Positions 1 through 11,593 are shown, counted from the first letter of the stretch. The stretch: DNA of 64,000 nucleotides from Rutstroemia sp. NJR-2017a BVV2 (GCA_002946415.1 NJPS01000015.1:62001-126000); one strand, 5' to 3'. Numbers and translations are program-made. Notes: generated by a model not told the origin, from the letters alone.

Positions 1-1652
1 GTTAGTAAGTTTGCTCCTCTGTGATCTCAAAGCAAGTATCAAGGACCGGGAATCAACAAACAGACCAGAGAAGAACAAAAACTCACTATTATCCTTCCAA
101 TCCTGCGGAATCCCCATCTTCAACGCCTTCAACTCCGCCGTATAAGCACCCAACTGCAACGCCACAGGAACACTCATCTCACTCTCCCTCTGCGCCATGT
201 GCGTCGTATTTACGATCCTCTCCGCCAAATCCGTAATCTTGACCAATTCCAAAAGCAGCACATCTGTTGGATATTCCTTTTCCTCTGCAATGACACGACA
301 GCATTCGTCTAGATAGACTGGATATTTCATCGCGTCTAGTCGTTGGAAACCGGTTGATACCCTGATGGTTTTTGAACATTAGCTTGATGGGAGAGGAGGA
401 ATTCTGAATGGAAACATACATCGAAGCCAAATAAAAACACCCCGCCAACGCCCGCCTGTGATGCATATTCCGCTCCGTACTCGTCGATTTGCTGATTCCG
501 AACGGGTAACGGAACTTGTCCGATGTAGGCGGTTTGTTGAGTCCCAGGTGCCCAATCATGCCGACTGCTATACTGAGTAGGTTGTTGAGTTGTGGATGGC
601 TTAGGCACTGGTACTGATACCTATTGATCCATATGTTCTCATTAGCGCAGTTCCCTCTCCACCAACATCACACCCCCAAGAAACAAAACCCCCAACCCAC
701 CAAGCGCAAAACACCAAAATCGCCTGCAACCCCTCCAACGTCTTCTCCCCCGCAACCAACACCCTCTCCGCCAGCTCCCTCACAATCTGCACATCTAGCC
801 TAGTCTGCCTAGGCAGATTATAATAGCTCGCCGCCATCAGCACCGCTTTTCCCAAAAGCGGGTTTTCGGCCATCCATTCTTTACCAGACATGCCCGGGCG
901 TAACTCGAGAACTACGAATGGGAAGCGGGGCGTGAGTTCGGTCCGGTAGAGGTGGATCAGCTGCTCAAGTTCGGGGTCTGAGGGGGAGAGATCCTCGTGC
1001 TGGTGTGCGAGGAGACAGGCGGTGGTGTTGGTTGTGTAGACGCTGGGGCGGGGGGTGCTGCTGGTGTTGAGGGGGTTTTGGTTAGGCAGTGGGAGTGGGA
1101 GTGGGAGTGGGGGAGAGGGTGGAGGGAGAGAGGAAGGGTGGTCTTTGGAGTTGAGATCAGGAAGTGCAAGGTTCGCCAGCTGAGGCGGTTCATTCAGAGC
1201 GGGCGAAGATTTCGGCACAGTTGGTTCAGAGACTTGTTGCGCTGGAGCATGATCCGGCGAACACCCCGCCCCTACATCCTGCGATGCCGAACGCTTCTGT
1301 TCCTGCAGCAGCGACACAATACCATCTAATTTCTCTTCTAATTGCGCGACTCGACTTGAGTAGTCAGCTTAGATAAAGCGATCAATCACATCATGGAAGA
1401 ATCATACGTTGTTTTCCGACGTTTGCGCACCTTTGATTGAAGGGCCTGTGACTGGCATTCTTTCTTCAGCCGATGACATCTGTACTTATCAATTAACTCG
1501 TGAACCATCAAGGTGACATATAGGACTTGCCTTTCACATTTTGCACCAAGTTCTCCGGATCGCGGCACACATTTGGCTTTTGCCGTTGCGCATGTCTTGC
1601 ATGCCCGAGATATTGGCTGCTGATTACCTGCATGATTACTAGTAGCTAGCAT
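1..1652 (-). CDS. Zn2Cys6 fungal transcription factor, 3' part beyond window edge
   Basis: DNA-binding regulator of the Gal4-type zinc cluster class, expected in the nucleus. Start ATG at 1652. After splicing, residues 18-49 give C-x2-C-x6-C-x10-C-x2-C-x6-C, followed by a basic stretch and a short coiled segment (RVAQLEEKLDGIVSLL). Introns read at 1480-1530 (GC..AG, inside the zinc cluster), 1355-1407, 621-700 and 362-419, with a probable further intron near 21-80. The middle region (PELEQLIHLY, AILVFCAWYQYQCLSHPQL, GMIGHLGLN, RRALAGCFYLAS) matches the usual fungal transcription factor homology domain. A Pro/Leu-rich linker separates the two parts. The C-terminus is off the left edge, so the regulated pathway cannot be guessed. 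Confident on family, not on target. Confidence 0.85.
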
Positions 1653-2272
1653 TATAAAATCCTAATTGGCTTGTATACGCCGCGAGATACAACTTCGGAA
1701 GAGACTATGAGCGGAAGAGGGGTAAATACTATCAATCCGTTCCCGTCGCTGAGTTTCGCTTTTAAAGGTGGCAGCGAGCGGGACCGGACGAAACCAAACC
1801 GTCCGTTCCCGCTCCACATCCCTGCGAAAGGGCAGCGTTGTCAAGATCAACTGTACACATCTCAAGAAACGGATTTAAAAACAGCAAACAATATAATATA
1901 ACACAGAATCTTGCTTGAATTCAGTCTATCTACAGGCTGCATTAAAACTATCAATGCCCGAAGAAATGAAAGGAGCCGAGGGTATGCAAGTTGTGTCGTT
2001 TAGAAATTCGATAACGCCGGACCAGTCATTGTTCCTCAAGTCCTTTTTTATAATAAACGTCCCCTGAAGTTTTCATACTTGAAACGAAGTACGAAGGTTA
2101 ATATGCGAGATTAGCCTCCAGCGGAGCGTAGGCGGAGATCCTTGTGAACGCTGGGAGATAGAACATTGGATAGTCAACTGTCTTGATGCTATTCAGAAAT
2201 TGAGTTGCTCCTGTGATTTTCAAGAGCAGGATCGAAGCCAGAGATGAAGTATTATTGGTCGTTGAGGGAAGA
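1653..2272. other. Intergenic: shared 5' region of zinc-cluster gene / 3' end of CK2 gene
   Basis: About 620 bp upstream of the zinc-cluster start and downstream of the CK2 alpha stop. Small ORFs here show no recognisable domain. I see no repeat or RNA gene. It should hold the promoter of the zinc-cluster gene (right part of the stretch next to 1652) and the CK2 terminator. Confidence 0.5.
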
Positions 2273-3665
2273 TCAAGAGGTGCCAGGAGCCGGTGTGAGA
2301 CGCGCAGCTTGCTCATCAGCGCGAATGGGTGCAAAGAAAGGATGAGCCATCGCCTCTTTCGCGGTCAAGCGGTCCTATTATCAGGTTAGCCAAGTGCTAA
2401 TATCACAGCATGGGGACTACATACTTGATGGTCATAACGGAGAAGTTTATCCAAGAAATCGATAGCCTCGTTGGTAACAAATCGTTGATTCTCCGCATTG
2501 ACGAAACTGTGCCAGTTCTTCTTGGGGAATCTACCAAGAATATCGTCGTATTGCGCATCAAGCTCAATTTCATACTTGTCGAGATAGTCAAAGAGGTCTT
2601 CTGTTCCAAGCACTTTGGCAATCTTGACGAGTTGATCCGAGTTGCTGTTTCCGTGGAAGAATGGCTCTTTTCGGAAAATCATGGAAGCAAACATAGCGCC
2701 CAGAGACCACATATCCAAAGAGTAGTCGTATTCCTGGAAATCAACCAGTAGTTCGGGACCCTTGAAATATCTTGACGCAACACGGACGTTGTACTCAGTG
2801 CCTTGGTGGTAAAATTCCGCAAGACCCCAATCAATAAGTCTCAGCTGAAATATATGTGTCAGTAGAAATATGCGGTCGTAGATAGGAATATTACCTTTCT
2901 GTTTTCGTGATCGATCATCACATTGTGAGGCTTTACGTCTCTGTGCATAATGCCCTTGCTGTGACAGAAATCTAACGCCTAGAGATAATCAACAACTGCC
3001 AAGTCAGCAAACACCCAGATGCCTTACCTTTAGGAGCTCATAAATGTAGAAGCGGACATCGTAATCGAGGAATTTAGGATACAAGCTTCGGAAATCCGTG
3101 TTGTTGACGTATTCGAAGATCAAGGACGGTGTTTTGCTCTGCATCAACCATGAGTCGTTATGTTCTTTTTCTGGATATTCAAGACCAGTGAGAGCCGATT
3201 TTCCCTTCCCAGCTTTGAGAAGAGCCAAGTCGGCGAGAGAAGAAGGAGAGGGCTGATTTACTTGACTATCCCTAACCACGTCAAGGAGAGCAACAATATT
3301 CGGGCCTCCAGACAGGTTCTGTAGAATCTTGATTTCTCTCTTAATCTTCTTCTTCTTGACCGGTTTCAACACCTTGATGACGCATTTCTGATAGTTGGCG
3401 ACATTGATTCCCTCAAACACTTCGGAGTATTTTCCTCGTCCTATAACAGCGGATGCGTCCTGCGATCAGTAAAACCGCAAGTATATAACATATGCGGGCA
3501 AGACGAGACAATAAGGAGGAATTGCAGATAGAGCGGTGTCGCCAACTTACCAATCTTGCGCACAACCTCGTAGTTCTCCAACACGCCCCAAGTGATGTTT
3601 ACACTATCATAATCCCAGTACGATCGTGGCATCTGCTGATTGACATCAGCATAGACGCGAGCCAT
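2273..3665 (-). CDS. cka1: Casein kinase II catalytic subunit alpha
   Basis: Constitutive Ser/Thr protein kinase, catalytic part of the CK2 holoenzyme in nucleus and cytosol. Exons 3665-3551, 3440-3262, 3138-3028, 2978-2895, 2844-2425 and 2374-2273 give 336 residues, the usual family length. Seen: Gly loop [11 protein letters not shown], the basic cluster [15 protein letters not shown], catalytic [10 protein letters not shown], the CK2-specific DWG instead of DFG ([12 protein letters not shown]), and the activation segment [17 protein letters not shown]. The exon 2/3 boundary is a 123-nt stop-free interval at 3139-3261; removing it restores the canonical [14 protein letters not shown], keeping it would add 41 residues, so I treat it as an intron that can be silently retained. 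Divergent from the RPP1 gene with about 455 bp between starts. Confidence 0.96.
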
Positions 3666-4120
3666 CTTGCGGCTGGCCTGCTAAGGCAAGGCACAGCGCA
3701 AAACAGATAAGAGAGAGCGCGTCTCAGGTTTGTGGGAGGTTGAAATGGTTCGCCGTGTCGTAAGGATATGATTCCCCCGGTATGAGATTCCAGATCGAAG
3801 GACCCCGCGATGGCCTTCTGCGATGATGTAGAAAATGATGAATCTGATGTTGATGTGCTGCTGCGAATTCTTGATGTCTAGGCCGAAGACACCCCGCGCT
3901 AAGGAAATGGATTTTGTTGGGTCCTGGTAACTTAGGCAAGAACAACCCTGGAGAAAGCTTCAAGGCTGCGGGAAGCCTAAATATTTCTTTGGACTAGGTT
4001 CCACTGTCGAACGGCAGACTACTTTAAAATACGAAGTAAATGCTTTAAAGTTGTCGCAAATGGTTTGCAGTACGAAATTGGGATGTTCGATGTAGGAAAA
4101 TTTTAGGAGCGAAGAGCAAG
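3666..4120. promoter_or_regulatory. Bidirectional intergenic region between cka1 and rpp1
   Basis: 455 bp between two divergent start codons, so it must contain both promoters. The ORFs that cross it on the minus strand have no recognisable domain. No clear TATA box is seen close to either start. Confidence 0.5.
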
Positions 4121-5122
4121 ATGTTATACGATCTAAACGTCGCTTGGTCGCCAACCAAAGAACCTCTCGAGCTCCAAAGGACGATCTCATTCCTGTCAGA
4201 ACTAGGCTACGGCACTATAGCCCTCAATCACATACATCATGGACCTCTTCCATCAAGCATAGTCAATCCCATACCTACAAGCTTCCAATTCCCGCTGCCA
4301 CCCAAAACCGTTCTCCTCCGCCGCTGCACCCTCGTCCTCTCCGACCCCTCCCTCAACCACCGTCTCACCGCGCTGTCCTCCGTCTACGACATCCTCGCCC
4401 TGCGCCCCACCACCGAGAAGGCTTTTCTTGCAGCATGTCTCAATCTATCAGAGCACTCGATCATTTCTCTCGACCTGACGCAGCGATTTCCGTTCCACTT
4501 CAAACCGAAGCCGTTAATGACGGCTGTGAATCGCGGCGTCCGGTTCGAGATCTGCTATGCGCAAGCCACGATGGAGGATGCGAATGCGCGGAGGAACTTC
4601 ATAAGCAATTGTTTGGGTATATTCAGGGCTACGAGGGGTAGAGGGATTGTGATTAGTAGTGAGGCGAAAAGCGCGTTAGGGGTGAGGGGGCCGGCGGATG
4701 TGGTTAATTTGATGGCTGTTTGGGGACTGGGCAGAGAGAAGGGGTTGGAAGGGTTGGGGGATAATCCTCGTGCGGTTGTGATCAATGAAGGGCTGAAGAG
4801 AAGTTCTTTCAGAGGAGTGGTGGATGTAATTTATGGTGGGGAAAGGAAGGCCTTCAAAGATACCGATGGAGGAGAAGGAATCAAAAATGGTTCTGGTAAT
4901 GGCGAGAAGGGTAAGACAAAAAGAAAAGCGGACGACAAGGAGACCAAAGGAGATAGTACGCCGCAACTAAGCAAAAGACAAGCGAAGAAACAGAGGGTGG
5001 AAGCACTGAATGCCGCCGAAGCAAGTTCAAGCTCGTCGAAGAATTCAAGTCTCATCAGCGGTAGCCCCGCACCGGAGAGCGTAGATTCGAGTAACTCAAT
5101 AAAAGAGAAAGCAAGTGGCTGA
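4121..5122 (+). CDS. rpp1: RNase P / RNase MRP protein subunit Rpp1 (p30 family)
   Basis: Intronless gene of 333 residues. Rpp1/p30 is a TIM-barrel-like protein of RNase P (tRNA 5' maturation) and RNase MRP (rRNA processing) in the nucleus. Seen: N-terminal YDLNVAW, then FLSELGYGTIALNH, the central block TEKAFLAACLNLSEHSIISLDL followed by RFPFHFKPKPLMTAVNRGVRFEICYAQA, and a second-half block with AKSALGVRGPADVVNLMAVWGL, all in the order of the family. The C-terminal ~90 residues are Lys/Ser-rich and look disordered. The N-terminal motif begins right at the first Met, which supports the start. Convergent with the secreted-protein gene at 5283. Confidence 0.92.
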   Translation: MLYDLNVAWSPTKEPLELQRTISFLSELGYGTIALNHIHHGPLPSSIVNPIPTSFQFPLPPKTVLLRRCTLVLSDPSLNHRLTALSSVYDILALRPTTEKAFLAACLNLSEHSIISLDLTQRFPFHFKPKPLMTAVNRGVRFEICYAQATMEDANARRNFISNCLGIFRATRGRGIVISSEAKSALGVRGPADVVNLMAVWGLGREKGLEGLGDNPRAVVINEGLKRSSFRGVVDVIYGGERKAFKDTDGGEGIKNGSGNGEKGKTKRKADDKETKGDSTPQLSKRQAKKQRVEALNAAEASSSSSKNSSLISGSPAPESVDSSNSIKEKASG

Positions 5123-5282
5123 TAATTAGTACGTTCTTTATTCCCTTTGATGGCATTCTATGAAGATATATGTACAACTGAAGTTGGTATTATTGGAGAG
5201 AGAATAGCTTTTCGCAATTTTGACATTATTTTCGGCTCTCATTTTCTCATTATTTCTATTAGCTCCAGGGTCGACCTTCCGC

Positions 5283-6191
5283 TCACTTTGGGGCAGGTGT
5301 TGCAATCGCGAGATTGCCCAGCATCAAACTACTACGCAGAGATAAAGTACCAATATCCACCGCTTGAGGTGTTGGTTGTGCCACTGCTGCAGCGCCAAGC
5401 TCCATCGCCGCCGCCGAGACAGTGGTTGAAGCAGACTTTGACGGTGATTGCGTTGCTGCTTGAGCCGCCGGTGGAGTCGAAGCGGCGACTCCACCTCCTA
5501 AAGTAAGGTCCACCGAGGAGGCCTTTGTAGAAAGTGTAGAGGCCACAGGTTGTGCTGCAGCTTGACTGGATGCGCTCGTGGCTTGTGTTCCTCCTTGAAT
5601 AGCGGCCAGGGTTAACGAAGTATTGGTCGATGCCACTGCAGAAGCTTTGAGTTAGTTCAAGATTAATTTTCCAGCCAACTTTTCTTACCTGGCACCATCA
5701 TAGTTGTGGTTTGCATCATGGTTACAGTAACCATTGATGTCACCATCTGCGTGGCCATTTGGGTAATTACTTGAGTAACCATTTGAGTAACTTGTTCGGT
5801 AACAGTCTCGATCTGGGTCATATTGAGACCTGCGGCGGTTACGGTGACTGTTTGCACACTGCAAATGATCAGTCTAGCCCTTTCGCATAGAGCAAAGGAT
5901 GGACATACTTTCCTGTTCCTAGCACAGCTGCTGTTCCTAATGTAGCCGGGGCAGCTTTGGTGACGGTCATAGTCTTCGTTACCTCCTTCGTTACTTGCGA
6001 TTGCCCGCCATGTTGCTTGCCGCCTGCTCCTTCTAGTGCTGCGATGATATCACTCAAACCCCTAGGCTCGTATGTATATCCCTAATTCTGCATAAGCTCG
6101 CTTGCCCCGTAAGTTGTCCGTTGGAACACACCTGTGCAATTCCCACAGCAGCCACAACCAACCACAAAGCTCTTATCAACATTCCTCTCAT
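5283..6191 (-). CDS. Secreted Thr/Val/Gln/Met-rich low-complexity protein
   Basis: Exons 6191-6132, 6081-5909, 5858-5689 and 5635-5283, with three introns of 50-53 nt, give 251 residues. Exon 1 is exactly a 20-residue signal peptide (MRGMLIRALWLVVAAVGIAQ), ending at the exon junction. The middle carries irregular TVTVT, TQMVTQ and TMMQTT runs (about residues 80-135), the C-terminal third is Ala/Ser/Thr/Pro-rich. There are no cysteines in the mature part that I can see and no hydrophobic tail, so a GPI anchor is unlikely. I do not recognise a family; a cell-surface or matrix protein is an inference from composition only. Confidence 0.75.
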
Positions 6192-8035
6192 CCCTTTAGC
6201 GAAGTTGGTTGATTATGCAGGAATATGGAATTCTCTGTTGTGATCGTCGAACTTGAAATCAAAGAAAGTCGCCAACAGCCCAGCTGCGGTATGAACGAAG
6301 GAATTAATGAATGTATAGAGGGTTCAACAGAGCGTGACCTGCGCCTGTAAAATTAAAAGTGAATAGATGGCGAAGACTTCAAAAAGAGGGCTCGGATCGT
6401 GAACAAGACATCTTCCAAGAACATTGATGGGCAAGGCAGAAACATGTATGAAGGCAGACTAGTACCGTGCATCTGTTTCTTGGCGCTATGGTAGGAGTTG
6501 AAGCATTGCAGTGCGCGGCCGCAGGCGCATGTCCTGGATATGGGTAAGGGAATACGATGAAAAGGGTAACAGTGACGAGCCGTCGGGTTTTGTGACTTCC
6601 ACGCTAGAACGGCATGGTCTCATTGCGTGCGGCTAACGGCACCATGAAGCCTTTAAGCAGCCATTAAGCACAGAAATGACCTGATTCGGTGGGTAAAAGT
6701 CCAAATTGCTGCAACGCGGCCAAGTGACAGAAACTTAATGCATAACCTGCATTGTGACAGAGAACAATTTGAGACTGGTTTCTTTCTACAGATTGGGCAG
6801 TTTAGACCGAACTGTCAATATGGTGTGGTGGCTTGAGAAATTCCTCCCGGCAGTCCAAGGTAAGGTAGATGGAGCAGCCAGGGTCTCAGACACTCGAGGC
6901 TCCGGTGAAGAGACACTTCCAGACACGTGTGGTTTCATCATCGACTAGCGGCCTGAGAACTTCAAAACCGTTATGTTTGGTGAGCAGAAAACTTTCGCAT
7001 ATCCATTTTACTGGCCAACCACGAATCGTGTTAGATTCATGTCAGGAAGGCTTTGTCATGCTCGTCCGCGAGATGTGAAGCAATACCCACCAAAGGACAT
7101 GGAATACGAGGCCATGTTTGACCCATCATGGGATTCTCGTTTCGTTGTGCGAAGGAACACGGGTATATACTATCCATTAGTTGAAGAGGAGTGTTGGAGA
7201 TCAGATTGGCTCTTCCTAGAATCCTGAAGATATACGCAGTAGAGGCGAATGTCCACGACGACTACTACAACCACCTGCATAAGTTTACCTGCAGTTGGCT
7301 CCGACTTTTGGCAAGTGTTGACCTATATTGGGACTACGGTAAACAAGTATGAAGGATCCAAAGTGAGCTGCTCATGTAATTCGTAGAGTTTCATACATCT
7401 GTGGACCATCAGCCTTGCATAGATGGCTTCGAGGAAGAAGGACTTTAAAAGACTTTAAAGGTCCGAAAGCCTTCGCGACACGCGACACGAGACATTAAGC
7501 TTAAACTGACAAGAGTCGGCCAGATAAAGTTCCGAGACGTAGCGCTGCTTAGCAAATCAATGTCGTCATTATCGACCTTTTCGCTCGTCTGCATCTGCGT
7601 CTCACCTTAGGAAGTAGATCTTTGGACCCTTCCAAACTCTAAAAGTTCGGATAGTGCAGAGATTGAGTACGTTTTGTCGATTGTCGACTCAAACACTCGG
7701 ACTCCGGAATGCTTGGACTTTGCTGTGCGACTGAGAATGGACATTCTTCTACTCAAAGAAGTGGCTGAGTGAAGGATAACTTTGTCTTACTATTGAATTG
7801 CAGTAGCCTTCCTCCTTCCCCCTTCCCCTTCCAGCCAGCGCATACTAAAGAAGGTAAAAGTGAGGAAGAAGATCCCTTTATATCATCTCCCACCCTCCAA
7901 CTCATGCCAATCTCTGTTGTTTGAAACACGCGTCCACTCACCCTTATCCACTACTGCTCCTAACGACCTGTGCTGGACGGTCGATTGTCTAGAAACTCCC
8001 AAAACCAGCTTCCCCTACTACAGACCGCCGCAGTC
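6192..8035. other. Gene-poor interval, 1.8 kb
   Basis: Upstream of both the secreted-protein gene (-) and the DUF1295 gene (+). The longest local ORFs (for example 6973-7227, 84 codons) have no domain I recognise and no splice partners I could join. Part of it is presumably long 5' leaders and promoters. Small non-coding genes cannot be excluded. Confidence 0.4.
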
Positions 8036-9180
8036 ATGACCGTTGTTCATGCCCTCGATGACTACTATCTTGCCATAACATTATTGATCACCGTCGCATA
8101 TCAGCTATTCTTCTTCTCCATCGCTTTCTCTTTCAAATTCGACAAGCTCACAGGTAAGACTATGATTCTCTGCCATTCGCGAGCAAGAACGACAACAACG
8201 ACATCGAATGATCATCCGGACTAACAATTCATCAGATTTCGCCGGAGGAACCAACTTTGTGGTGCTTGCCATCATTACACTCGCCTTTAGTGGACATCAC
8301 AATGCCCGTCAAATTGTCGCTTCGTTGTTTATCATGGTGTGGGGCGCCCGTCTTTCAGCCTTCCTACTGTTCCGCATCTTGAAAACTGGCAAAGATGATC
8401 GGTTCGACGACAAGCGCGACAAATTCTTCCCCTTCCTCGGGTTTTGGGTCTTCCAAATGCTCTGGGTATGGATTGTCTCATTACCTGTGACTCTGATAAA
8501 TTCCCCCAAAGTCACGCGTTTCCCTCAACCTGACTTTGGAACGGCCAGTGACATCGCTGGTGTCATCCTCTATGCTATTGGGATTGTTATGGAAACCGTC
8601 AGCGATGCTCAGAAGTATCGCTTCAAAGTTCATCAAAGTGACAAGTCAGCGATTTGCGACAAGGGATTCTTCTCATGGACTCGTCATCCCAATTACTTTG
8701 GAGAGATCATCATTCAATTTTGTAAGTTGTTTCTCGATTGGGTCTTTGAACGAATGCTGATTATTTGCAGCTATATATATGATTGCTGTATCGCCTGCAG
8801 CAGAGGGCTATGTCCATGGAGGAGCTCGTAGCGCGCTATATGCCTCCATTCTTGGTCCAATATTCCTCACTACACTTCTCATGTTCGTGTCCGGCTTGAC
8901 TCTCCAAGAAAGACCTGGAGCGAAGAAACGCTACGAGAAGAATAATCACTGGGAAGAATACTCTCGATACTTGAACAGAACAAGTATCCTCATACCATTC
9001 CCACCACAACTTTACGAAAAGATGCCTACCATCCTGAAGAGGACGATATTCTTGGAGTTTCCCATCTATGTATTTGATCCGGCGAAGCATTCCGACCAAA
9101 GTCCAGGTCAGCGAAGTGCAGAAGAAGGACGTCAGTCACAGGAAGGTGTACGACCAAGTACGGATAATTTGGTCAAGTAG
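8036..9180 (+). CDS. DUF1295 / steroid 5-alpha-reductase-like multispanning membrane protein
   Basis: Exons 8036-8153, 8236-8721 and 8771-9180 (introns 82 and 49 nt) give 337 residues. Several hydrophobic segments (YYLAITLLITVAYQLFFFSI, NFVVLAIITLAFSG, IAGVILYAIGIVMETVSD, ILGPIFLTTLLMFVSG) alternate with the family landmarks ARLSAFLLFRILKTGKDDRFD, CDKGFFSWTRHPNYFGEI and a C-terminal RYEKNNHWEEYSRYLNRTS. The RHPNYFGE segment is the hallmark of the DUF1295/5-alpha-reductase C-terminal domain, which binds NADPH in characterised relatives. Substrate unknown; likely endoplasmic reticulum. The C-terminal 35 residues are polar and poorly conserved-looking. Confidence 0.9.
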
Positions 9181-10010
9181 ATTTAGGAGAAGGAGTTTCT
9201 CAGACACTGCGAAAAGCTTCAGCGGCATGTGTCTATCTTTATGCATCGCAGCACGAGGACGAGTCAGCCCAGTTGCTTGTTCTGTAGCCATTCCAGATGC
9301 TTAATGCTTTTAATGTTTATTACGAATTAATCTAAGAAATTTCTTCTACATAGACATCCCATTCCATTTTCCACTCTCCTCCTATACGTCCCCTCCCCAT
9401 CTTCTAAGCACTGCTGCGTCTAGTCCAATCATGTGATGATGTTAATGTATGTATGCCCGGGCCAATGATGACTCAACTGAGCAGGCAGTCATATACAACT
9501 TATTCATTATCTCCCGCGCAGCCACAAGAACATCCATTTTCCAAGTTTTGGAATAATTGTAATCTTACGTCGACTTGTCTTTGCATATCTTATACTATCG
9601 CATTATTTCTTTGCGATCTTGACAGACAGACATCGGATTTCTGTCTTCAAGGTCTTGGTAACGTACCCAACCCCTCACCTCACCCACACCCCACCTTCCT
9701 CATGATATCAGTCTTGCTACAGTATCCAATCACACCCCACAATATACCCCTTCTCTACAATCCATTTCTCCCTCGCCTACAGTAGCTTACAGTACCTCTG
9801 AGAGTACCTACTTACTGACCTCCTTTACAGCCCAGCTCGAACGCGCGATAAGACTACACTTACGATCTAATTTTGCTTTGAATTTTGAATTTTGCTTCGA
9901 TTTGCTTTGATTTTGCCTCAACTTCATTTTCAATTTTCATCTACTACCATACCTAAGCCAAGAAAATCACACACCAAAGCAAACAAAAATCTCAAGCAAA
10001 AGCAATAAAA
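9181..10010. other. Intergenic, pyrimidine-rich leader of the GFA gene
   Basis: 830 bp between two plus-strand genes. Contains CT-rich stretches (about 9660-9790) and TTTTGCTTTGA-type repeats at about 9870-9925. A 110-codon ORF at 9453 has no recognisable domain. I see no RNA gene. Confidence 0.4.
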
Positions 10011-11297
10011 ATGAACGCCTCCTGCCAATGCGGCGCCGTCACCTTCACGACCCCACTTCCTAAGCCTCTGGCGATTTATATCTGTCATTGCGATGTATGT
10101 TGTGCGTCTCTTTTGTGTTGGGTTTTTCTGGGGTTGGCTTGGTGTTGCTGTGCTGGGGTTTGTGTGTTTTCTGTGTGCTGGGTTTTGCTGTGTTGGTTTT
10201 GTGTTTCTCAACTCTCATATTATATCCATCCCTTCCCTCTGAGCTGCTTTTTTCTATGTTCGCTCTGTGGCTGCTCTTCCTCTCCTCTCATAGTCATTCA
10301 TCAGTGTTTCTCTTCCTCTCTTCCTCTACTACTTATCCCTCTGTGTTTCTCTTCCCCTTCCTCTCTTAGTTATCCCTCTGTTTCCTCTCCTCTCATATTC
10401 ATCCCTTCTCTGTCACCCCTCCCCTCTCTTAGTTATACCTCATCCCTTCCCTCTCTACCTCCTGCTTCTGGGAGTAAGAAAGTTGAACTTACTGAGGCTA
10501 ATATTCTTCGAAATAAAAAAAGGAATGTAAACGCCAGACCTCCTCCGCTTTTGCGTGTTCGGCTATCTTTCCGCGTTTCGAGCTGCCGTGTAAAGAGAGT
10601 TTGTGTTTGTACTCGTGAGGGTCTTTTTTCTTTTCTTTTTTTTACCCCTCCCTTCCCCCCTCTTTTCCCTACCCTTTTCTTCACCTCTATCCCTCCCACC
10701 CTTCTCCCCTTTCCCTATTCCTCCCTATCCACCTTCCTCCTCTCTCCCCTCCCACCCCCTCCCCTTTTCATCTCCCATCTCTAACCCCCTCCTCCCCCCC
10801 AGCCGTCCCACCGTCTCAGGCGAACTCGTAAACTGTTATTTCTGCAAAACGTGCGGGACCCGCATCATCCACAGCACCCCTGGCAAGAATGTAGTCAGTG
10901 TGCGCGGCGGGTGTCTCGAGGGCTTGGACTGGTCCAAGGCGAGACATATTTGGATCAAGAGGGCGATGGTGCCGATTCCGGTTAGTGTTTATGGCTTTTT
11001 TTTTTGAGTGGTTTTGTGTGGGAGAGGAAAGGGAGGAAATGGGAGGAAGAGGGGCAAAAGATGGGACGAGGTGACGGGATATTTCTTGGTGCTAGTTGTT
11101 GTTGGAGGTTATGGGGTTATGGGCTGCTGCTTTTGACGACGAGGTGATCTGGTTCTAACGAGAAACAGGAAGGTGTAGAAACGTCGGATGAGGAGCCGGA
11201 GAACTGCAATTTTGACACGGGATTAGTGAGGACGGTGGAAGGGTTGAAAAATGGGGAGGATATAGGTAGTTCTGGGAGGCCTTTCCAAATGAGTTAG
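10011..11297 (+). CDS. GFA-domain (CENP-V/GFA) zinc-binding protein
   Basis: Spliced from 10011-10094, 10523-10614, 10803-10980 and 11169-11297 into 160 residues. The GFA fold binds zinc through Cys pairs; members are annotated as glutathione-dependent formaldehyde-activating, though the reaction is doubtful for most fungal ones. Seen: CQCG at the N-terminus, CHCDECKRQTSSAF created only by joining exons 1 and 2, AIFPRFELP, SRPTVSGELVNCYFC across exons 2/3, KTCGTRIIH, GGCLEGLDW and HIWIKRAMVPIP. Intron 1 (428 nt) and intron 2 (188 nt) are unusually long for this window and strongly pyrimidine-rich. Family call is firm, substrate unknown. Confidence 0.88.
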
Positions 11298-11593
11298 CGA
11301 GAGTTGGGTTGGACTTGTCAGTATTTTGGATTATTGAGAAAAGTGCTTGGGAAGATGATATACTGCGTGATTCATGGTAATGGAGTTGGGATAGGAAACA
11401 AAAGGATCGAGATTCAGGTTTGAGGGTTGGGAGAAGGATATAGGTGGATCATTGTGCTGAGGAGGAGATTTTGAATATGCTGAAAGCACTTGTACTAGAA
11501 TTTCAAGAAAACATGAATCTCCCATTTCATTGTGTCAGATATATTTCATACATACCACACCACACTCCTCCACCAACCGCTTCCATTGCCCAA

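Noticed and set aside
601..1329. Plus-strand ORFs opposite the zinc-cluster gene (for example 997-1329)
   Set aside because: They are mirror images of the Pro/Leu-rich linker of the minus-strand gene and contain no domain.
9453..9785. 110-codon plus ORF before the GFA gene
   Set aside because: Low-complexity Pro/His/Leu composition, no domain and no splice continuation; likely leader sequence.
10011..10784. 257-codon Leu/Ser/Phe-rich ORF starting at the GFA start codon
   Set aside because: It is exon 1 read through intron 1; only the spliced form restores the GFA zinc ligands.
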